From positions 1 through 20,158 of the forward strand of contig NZ_CAMPHN010000077.1 of NCBI RefSeq assembly GCF_946885885.1: a stretch of DNA of 20,158 bases. The letters run 5' to 3'. Below are positions 14,801 to 20,158 of this stretch, piece after piece. The first letter of the stretch is position 1. The number at the start of each line of letters is the position of its first letter. This stretch comes from an uncultured Pseudomonas sp. (GTDB lineage: Bacteria; Pseudomonadota; Gammaproteobacteria; Pseudomonadales; Pseudomonadaceae). The notes under the pieces were generated by a model. The model searched no databases and was not told the DNA's origin. It saw nothing but the letters and a program-made list of their open reading frames with translations. The position numbers and the translations under genes are program-made.

Positions 14801-16090
14801 ATGGCCATGAACATCCGCCCCGCCCTGTGGATCCTGGGGCTGGCGGCAAGCCTGTTCGCCTGCTCGCCGGCCGAGGCCCTGCAGCAACGCCATGAATTGG
14901 GCCTGGAAACCTGGTACTTCGCCGAACGGGGCGCCCAGGGTCAGGCCCGGACGAATGCTTCCATGAGCCTGCGCAGCGAGTTCTGGCACGACCTGGACAA
15001 CGGTCGCGATCGTCTCGTACTGGTGCCGTTCGTGCGCGGCGACCTGCGCGATGCCCGGCGCAGCCATTTCGACCTGCGCGAAGCCAGTTGGGACCACCGC
15101 GGCGACGGTTTCACCTTGCGCGCCGGCATCCATCAGGTGTTCTGGGGCGTGACCGAAGGCGTGCACCTGGTCGACATCGTCAACCAGACCGACCAAGTGG
15201 AAAGCCTGGATGGCGAGCAGAAGCTCGGCCAACCGATGATCAACCTGAGCATCGAGCGCGGTCAGCAGCTGTTCGACCTGTTTCTGCTCACCGGCGCCCG
15301 CGAACGGCGCTTTCCCGGCGAGGACGGGCGTCTGCGCCTGCCCCTGGTGGTGGACGAGGACCTGAGCAGCTACGAATCCTCCCGGGAGAACCGCCGCCTG
15401 GACCTGGCCGCGCGCTGGCAGCTCAACCTGCCGTCCCTGCGCCTGGGTCTGAGCGGCTTTTCCGGCACCGCCCGCGAGCCGGAACTACGCCCGGTCGTCG
15501 ACCTCGCCCAGGTGCGCTTCAGCGACGGCCAAGCGGTCGGCTTCGCCCCCGGCTACCAGCCGGTGCTGGCGCCCCACTACCCGCTGATCGAGCAGTTCGG
15601 CCTGGACCTGCAGGTGACCCAGGGCGACCTGCTGTGGAAGCTCGAAGCCATCCGGCGCACCGGCGGCGTGGAGAACTTCAACGCCGCCGATGCCGGCCTG
15701 GAATACACCCAGGTCGGCGCCTTCGGCACCCGCCTGGATCTCGGCTGGTTGTTCGAATACCTCTACGACAGCCGCGACGAACGCGCCACCACGCCCTTCG
15801 AGGACGACCTGCTGCTGGGTTGGCGTCTGGCGTTCAACGATGCGGCCAGCAGCACCTTGCTGGCCAGTTTGATCCTCGACCGCCAGACCAGAGAACGCCT
15901 GGTCAGCCTCGAAGGCCAGCACCGGCTCAGCGACGACCTGCTGCTGGAGCTGGAGCTACGCGTTTTCGCCGGCGGCGCCGAACGGCCGCAAAGCGCTTTC
16001 GAGTTCGTCAGCGCGACCGACACCCGGCACAAGCTGCGGCCCTTACTACAGGACGATTTTCTGCGCCTGGAACTGAGCTGGTTTTTTTAA
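14801..16090 (+). CDS. Predicted outer-membrane beta-barrel protein, unknown substrate
   Basis: The 429-residue precursor has a signal peptide (about 1-27, MAMNIRPALWILGLAASLFA then CSPAEAL). The mature chain alternates short polar turns with amphipathic strands (for example RLDLAARWQLN, LRLGLSGFSG, TRLDLGWLFEYLY) and finishes in RLELSWFF, the aromatic C-terminal strand expected of a barrel inserted by the BAM complex. I do not recognise a named family. The first ATG is used; a second ATG lies two codons on. The ribosome site is weak, and the gene begins two bases after the LolA-like stop, so it probably depends on coupled translation. Beside a LolA-like protein and an RND exporter, it may be the outer-membrane part of an export path. 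That is inference. Confidence 0.8.
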   Translation: MAMNIRPALWILGLAASLFACSPAEALQQRHELGLETWYFAERGAQGQARTNASMSLRSEFWHDLDNGRDRLVLVPFVRGDLRDARRSHFDLREASWDHRGDGFTLRAGIHQVFWGVTEGVHLVDIVNQTDQVESLDGEQKLGQPMINLSIERGQQLFDLFLLTGARERRFPGEDGRLRLPLVVDEDLSSYESSRENRRLDLAARWQLNLPSLRLGLSGFSGTAREPELRPVVDLAQVRFSDGQAVGFAPGYQPVLAPHYPLIEQFGLDLQVTQGDLLWKLEAIRRTGGVENFNAADAGLEYTQVGAFGTRLDLGWLFEYLYDSRDERATTPFEDDLLLGWRLAFNDAASSTLLASLILDRQTRERLVSLEGQHRLSDDLLLELELRVFAGGAERPQSAFEFVSATDTRHKLRPLLQDDFLRLELSWFF

Positions 16091-16149
16091 ACGAAGTAAT
16101 GACTGGGACAGCCGCTGCATGCGGCACTTCGCTACGCCAGAGGCCTGAT

Positions 16150-18612
16150 ATGAAACGATTGCCTAACGCCCTCACCACAGAGCCCCTCGCAGAAAACTGG
16201 AGCAGCCGACTGGTCGCCCGCCTCTCCAGTGCCATCGTCGGCCACCCGCTACTGTCCATCCTGCTCGGCCTGCTGCTGGTCGCCGCCTGCGTCGCCGGCA
16301 TGGGCGGCTATACCTACTCCTTGGATCACCGGGTGTTTTTCAGCCCGGAAAATCCCCAGCTGCAAGCCTTCGAAAAACTGCACGAGGACTATTCGAAAAC
16401 CGATACGGTGATCATCGCCCTGGCGCCCGAGTCCGGCTCGGTGTTCGCCCCGGAGTTTCTCACCGCCCTGCGCGAGTTGACCGAGCAGAGCTGGCAGCTG
16501 CCCTATGTGCAACGCGTCGAGTCGCTGACCAACTTCCAGCATGTGCAGGTCGACGGCGACAACATCGACACCGCCGACCTGGTGCCGAACCCCGCCGAAC
16601 TGAATGCCGCGGACCTCGCCGAAATCCGCCGCACGACGCTGGCCGAGCCGTTTCTGGTCGATTCCCTGGTCAACCCCGAGGGCACGGTCGCCGGCGTCAG
16701 GCTGACCTTGAACATGCCCGGTTTGAAGCAGGTCGAGGAAGTCCCGGAGGTGGTCTTCGCTATTCGCGAATTGGTCGGCGAACTGCGCCGGGCGCACCCG
16801 GATATCGATACCCATCTGGCCGGCCAGACCATCGCCAACCAGGCTTTTCCGGAGGAGTCCCAGGCCGACTTCGTGCGCGTCTGGCCCTGGTTCATGCTGA
16901 CCATGGTGCTGGTGCTGGCGGTGCTGCTCCGTAGCGCCAAGGCGATGCTGGCGGTCGTTTTCAGTTGCCTGCTGGCGGTGTTCGCCGGCGCCGGCCTGGT
17001 GGGTTTCGTCAACCCGGTGATCAACGACGCGGTGGTGGTGGCGCCGATCATGATCCTGGCGCTGGCCTTCGCCGACGGCATCCACCTGGTGGTGACCTGG
17101 ACCCAGGCCATGCATGCCGGCCAGGACAAGCGAACGGCCATGGTGCACAGCCTGCGCACCAATATGGGCGCCATGACCCTGACCACCCTGCTCACCGCCG
17201 TTGGCTTTCTGACCCTGCATTTCAACGACTCGCCGCCGTTCCGGGTCATGGGTTACATCGTCGCCGCCGGGGTGCTCATCGCCCTGCTGTTGACCCTGCT
17301 GCTCAGCGCCCCGCTGCTGGCCTGGCTGCCGGGCCGGCCGCCGAAACGCGTCTGGCCCATGATGACCGGCGACTCGGCGCAGATGGGCCGCCTGGCAGAG
17401 TTCGTGATCCGCCGTCGTTACCCGTTGTTGGCGGCGTTGCTGCTATTGGCCGCCGGCCTGCTCGCCTGGGTGCCGAGCAATCGGATCAACGACGATATCG
17501 TCAAGTACTACACCCCCGACACGCAATTCCGTCAGGACATGGAGTTCGTCAACGACAACCTCACCGGTATCGGCGAAATCAACTATTCGCTGCCCGCCGG
17601 CGGTGCCGAGCAGATCGTCGAGCCGGCTTATCTGCAGCACCTCGATGCCTTCGCCCAGTGGATCAAGACCCAGCCCAACGTCACTCAGGTCAACTCCCTG
17701 GTCGACGTGATCAAGCGGGTCAACCAGGTGATGCATGGCGACGATCCGGCCTATTACCGCATTCCCGACAGCCGCGAGGAAGTCGCCCAATACCTGCTGC
17801 AGTACGAACTGTCCCTGCCCCTGGGCATGGACCTGAACTACCTGATCCGCTTCGACCGCTCGGAATCGCGCCTGCGGGTCTCGGTCGGTAGCTCCAGCGG
17901 CCAGGAGATCATCGCCTTGGATCGGGCCGCCCAAGCCTGGCAGCGCGATCATCTGCCGGCCGCGATGCAGGCGCCTGGCGCCTCGCTGTCGCTGATGTTC
18001 GCGAACATCGGCGCACGTTCGATCGGCGGCATGTTCTCCGGCATGCTCGTTTCGTTGGTCGGCGCCTCGCTGCTGGTGGCGCTGCTGTTCGGCGTCTGGC
18101 GCCATGGCGTTGCCTGTTTCGTCGGCAACCTGTTGCCGATCGGCATGGCCTTCGGCGCCTGGGGTCTGCTCAACGGCAATATCGATCTGGGCCTGACCCT
18201 GGTGCTGGGCATCGCCTTCAGCGTGGTGATCGACGACACAATCCACTTCATCAGCAAATACGAGCGCGCCAGGCGCAACGGTTTGAGCTGCGAAGACGCG
18301 GTGCGCAGCGCTTTTCGCACGGTCGGCTACGCCCTGATAACCACCAGCCTGGTGCTGGGCCTGGGGTTCGCCTGGCTGGCCAACTCGGCGATCCAGATCA
18401 CGGTCAACACCGCCATCGTCACCTGCCTGAGCATCGCCTTCGCCCTGCTGATGGACCTGTTCCTGCTGCCCATCCTGTTTTTGCTGACCGACAAACGCGA
18501 TATGGCTCACCTACCCGCCGCGAAGAACGACACCTTGGCACTGGACCTCGCCAGCAGCGACGACACCCCAGCCGCATCCCGCCCCGTCGCGGAAGGAGCT
18601 CAGCATGGATAA
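16150..18612 (+). CDS. RND/MMPL-superfamily exporter (predicted lipid exporter)
   Basis: The product is an 820-residue inner-membrane protein with the duplicated RND layout. Each half has one helix (about 34-54 and 425-440), a large periplasmic domain and then five helices (about 240-400 and 620-790). The half-repeats carry buried acids in the fourth helix of each half, Asp309 in LAFADGIHLVVTW and Asp695/Asp696 in FSVVIDDTIHFISKYE, which are likely proton-relay residues. It belongs to the COG1033-like 'predicted exporter' group that includes the hopanoid transporter HpnN. The size and absence of an adjacent membrane-fusion or TolC-type gene argue against a drug-efflux pump. The ATG at 16150 was chosen because it begins a short basic N terminus before helix one; sequence upstream in frame is a shadow of the barrel gene. 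Its end overlaps the desaturase start by eight bases. Confidence 0.9.
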   Translation: MKRLPNALTTEPLAENWSSRLVARLSSAIVGHPLLSILLGLLLVAACVAGMGGYTYSLDHRVFFSPENPQLQAFEKLHEDYSKTDTVIIALAPESGSVFAPEFLTALRELTEQSWQLPYVQRVESLTNFQHVQVDGDNIDTADLVPNPAELNAADLAEIRRTTLAEPFLVDSLVNPEGTVAGVRLTLNMPGLKQVEEVPEVVFAIRELVGELRRAHPDIDTHLAGQTIANQAFPEESQADFVRVWPWFMLTMVLVLAVLLRSAKAMLAVVFSCLLAVFAGAGLVGFVNPVINDAVVVAPIMILALAFADGIHLVVTWTQAMHAGQDKRTAMVHSLRTNMGAMTLTTLLTAVGFLTLHFNDSPPFRVMGYIVAAGVLIALLLTLLLSAPLLAWLPGRPPKRVWPMMTGDSAQMGRLAEFVIRRRYPLLAALLLLAAGLLAWVPSNRINDDIVKYYTPDTQFRQDMEFVNDNLTGIGEINYSLPAGGAEQIVEPAYLQHLDAFAQWIKTQPNVTQVNSLVDVIKRVNQVMHGDDPAYYRIPDSREEVAQYLLQYELSLPLGMDLNYLIRFDRSESRLRVSVGSSSGQEIIALDRAAQAWQRDHLPAAMQAPGASLSLMFANIGARSIGGMFSGMLVSLVGASLLVALLFGVWRHGVACFVGNLLPIGMAFGAWGLLNGNIDLGLTLVLGIAFSVVIDDTIHFISKYERARRNGLSCEDAVRSAFRTVGYALITTSLVLGLGFAWLANSAIQITVNTAIVTCLSIAFALLMDLFLLPILFLLTDKRDMAHLPAAKNDTLALDLASSDDTPAASRPVAEGAQHG

Positions 18613-19633
18613 TCACAGTACGCAGCTGGAATACCCGGTAGAACAGGACCTGAACCAAGTCCGCCAACGGATCAGCCAAGCCCTGGGCCGCGACACCATC
18701 GCCGCCCTGCACCGGTCGCGGCCCGGGCTGGATGCCCTGGCCGTGTTCGGCTCCATCGGCCTGTTCGGGCTGAACCTGCATCTGCTGGCCAGCCTGCCGT
18801 TCGGCCTGACCTGGATTCTGCTCTTCGTGCTCCAGGGGTTCCTGCTGCAGTCGTTCGGCCTGGTCAGCCACGACCTGTTCGTCCACCGTCGGATCTGGGG
18901 GGAGCGCGGTTCCTGGCTGGCCAGCCTGGTGCTGACCCTGCCGCGGCTGTCGCTGCCCACCGGTTACGAACAGGCGCACCTGGCCCATCACCGCTGGATA
19001 GGTACCGAGCAGGATACCGAGGCCTATAAGCAACAGCTGGACAGCCGCGGCAAACGTTGGCTGTTCGCCACCCTGCTCGGGGTCAAGCTGGCCCAGGCCG
19101 GCAAACTCAAGCAGGGCGAGTCGCTCAAGGGCTACCACGATGTCAGTGGCCAGGGTGTCCTGATCGAGCGCCGTGCGCGGATCGAGAAATGGCTGATGCG
19201 CACCGGCCTACTGGCCCTGCTGCCCCTGGCCTGGTTCTTCCCCGCCCACACCCTGCTCGGTTACCTGCTACCCACTCTGGTCATCGGCCCGGTCGCCAAT
19301 AGCCTGCGGATCATCATCGAGCACGCCGAAGCCGACCCGGCCAACCCCTGGCACTGGTCCACCTGCTACCGCACCGGTCCGCTGACGCGCCTGCTGTTCT
19401 TCTGGGATTCGGGAGACTGCCATGTGATCCATCACATCTTCCCGCGCCTGCCCTTCTACCACATGGGCCGTGCCGTCGAATTGATACGCCCGCTGTTGCT
19501 GGCCCATGGCGTGGTTGAACGCCGTTCCTATCTGGAGCTGCTCAAGGGCTGGTTCGTTCAGGGCTATCCCCACCGCAGCCTTTGGCCCAAGAAGAACCGA
19601 CAGGGTATTTCCTCGACTTCTTCCGTTTCCTGA
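18605..19633 (+). CDS. Membrane fatty-acid desaturase family protein
   Basis: This 342-residue protein contains the three histidine clusters of the di-iron membrane desaturase/hydroxylase family: HDLFVH (His89, His94), HLAHH (His125, 128, 129) and HVIHH (His273, 276, 277). There is an extra His240 in IIIEH. Hydrophobic segments lie at about 45-62, 68-86, 104-116, 200-215 and 216-235. It would introduce a double bond or hydroxyl into a lipid chain in the inner membrane, using an electron donor not encoded here. The ATG has an excellent Shine-Dalgarno (AAGGAG, six bases away) inside the exporter gene, and the two frames overlap by eight bases, so they are surely one operon. The substrate cannot be predicted; the neighbours suggest a lipid exported from or placed in the envelope. 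Confidence 0.88.
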   Translation: MDNHSTQLEYPVEQDLNQVRQRISQALGRDTIAALHRSRPGLDALAVFGSIGLFGLNLHLLASLPFGLTWILLFVLQGFLLQSFGLVSHDLFVHRRIWGERGSWLASLVLTLPRLSLPTGYEQAHLAHHRWIGTEQDTEAYKQQLDSRGKRWLFATLLGVKLAQAGKLKQGESLKGYHDVSGQGVLIERRARIEKWLMRTGLLALLPLAWFFPAHTLLGYLLPTLVIGPVANSLRIIIEHAEADPANPWHWSTCYRTGPLTRLLFFWDSGDCHVIHHIFPRLPFYHMGRAVELIRPLLLAHGVVERRSYLELLKGWFVQGYPHRSLWPKKNRQGISSTSSVS

Positions 19634-19644
19634 CAGGGACTGCC

Positions 19645-20158
19645 ATGAACACGCACACCTTAACCGCCACCTCCCCCTTCGCCAGCCGCTTCGGCGCCTG
19701 GCTCAGGGAGCGTTTTCCCTTCGCCAATGCATTGTTGTTCTTCATCCTCTATCTCAGCACCGCCGCCGTGGTGCGCGCCGGCCAGGTCGGCAGTATCGGC
19801 CTGAGCCTGCGGGACCTGATCGGCTGCCTGGTCACCTGGTCGTTCTTCCTGCTGCTGCGGGTTCTGGACGAGCACAAGGACTACGCCCTGGATTGCCAGA
19901 ACCACCCGCAGCGGGTGTTGCAGAGCGGCCTGATCGAGCTGCGCCATCTGAAGGTCGTCGGCTTGCTGGCGGTGGCCGCACAAGGGTTATGGTCGTTGTG
20001 GCTGGACCGCGCCTACGGTTCGCTGCCGGGGCCCGTGACCCTGGTTTGGGCGGTATCGATGCTCTGGACCGGGCTGATGGCCAAGGAGTTCTTCGTCCAC
20101 GATTGGCTCAATCGGCACCTGACCTGGTACGCCCTGTCGCACATGCTGGTGATGCCCC
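19645..20158 (+). CDS. UbiA-family prenyltransferase-like membrane protein (3' end missing)
   Basis: The frame is open to the window edge, with 171 complete codons. After a short N-terminal tail come hydrophobic segments at about 28-43, 57-72, 104-120 and 130-146. Between them is RVLDEHKDYALDCQNHPQRV, where Asp75, Asp79 and Asp83 reproduce the D-x3-D-x3-D pattern that binds magnesium and the prenyl diphosphate in the UbiA superfamily. The following HPQRVLQSGLI is also family-like. The second aspartate motif should lie beyond the window. The ATG has AGGGA five bases upstream and starts 11 bases after the desaturase stop, so it belongs to the same operon. The acceptor molecule is unknown. The UbiA call is confident on the motif and topology; a role other than quinone synthesis is suggested by the neighbours. 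Confidence 0.8.
   Translation, partial: MNTHTLTATSPFASRFGAWLRERFPFANALLFFILYLSTAAVVRAGQVGSIGLSLRDLIGCLVTWSFFLLLRVLDEHKDYALDCQNHPQRVLQSGLIELRHLKVVGLLAVAAQGLWSLWLDRAYGSLPGPVTLVWAVSMLWTGLMAKEFFVHDWLNRHLTWYALSHMLVMP

Noticed and set aside
14940..16080. Frame upstream of the exporter start, which would give a 1174-residue fusion
   Set aside because: The extra N-terminal part is a shadow of the beta-barrel gene, rich in Arg/Pro/Gly without structure. The exporter's own start at 16150 gives the normal family architecture.

Overview
The window is high-GC proteobacterial DNA that most resembles Pseudomonas. The evidence is close recognisable matches to Pseudomonas ErbR/AgmR, NosP/NahK and PqqF, many Pseudomonas-type REP palindromes, and a gene order like the alcohol-oxidation (exa/erc/erb, or ped) region of that genus. 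The species cannot be fixed from the sequence alone. No rRNA, tRNA or CRISPR array was seen.

Left part (1-3548, plus strand): the 3' end of an ABC-transporter ATPase gene, its ABC-2 permease, a periplasmic CXXCW-type protein and the LuxR/NarL-type response regulator ErbR. These families accompany PQQ-dependent alcohol dehydrogenases. A YpeA-like GNAT acetyltransferase follows. A REP palindrome splits the ATPase/permease junction. The leader of the CXXCW gene can fold over its own Shine-Dalgarno sequence.

Middle insertion (3549-4940): a small AT-richer membrane-protein gene, then a REP-associated tyrosine transposase (RAYT) bracketed by two nearly identical 141-bp palindromic repeats. Each outer edge of the repeat pair falls on the stop codon of a neighbouring gene.

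Minus-strand block (4932-13457): a hybrid sensor kinase (NahK/ErcS' type) overlapped by a FIST-domain gene (NosP type), a candidate 30-codon membrane microprotein, an outer-membrane porin with a clear terminator, and pqqF, an M16 peptidase of PQQ biosynthesis. Several families of palindromic repeats fill the gaps. Together with the left part this looks like one functional neighbourhood: cofactor maturation, sensing and regulation, and envelope functions for periplasmic PQQ-dependent oxidation. The dehydrogenases themselves lie outside the window.

Right part (14028-20158, plus strand, divergent from pqqF): a tight gene series for a LolA-like periplasmic protein, an outer-membrane beta-barrel, an RND/MMPL-type exporter, a membrane fatty-acid desaturase and a UbiA-family prenyltransferase cut by the window edge. 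I read this as a possible lipid synthesis and envelope-export system. Its product is unknown to me, and it is the best candidate here for an undescribed system.
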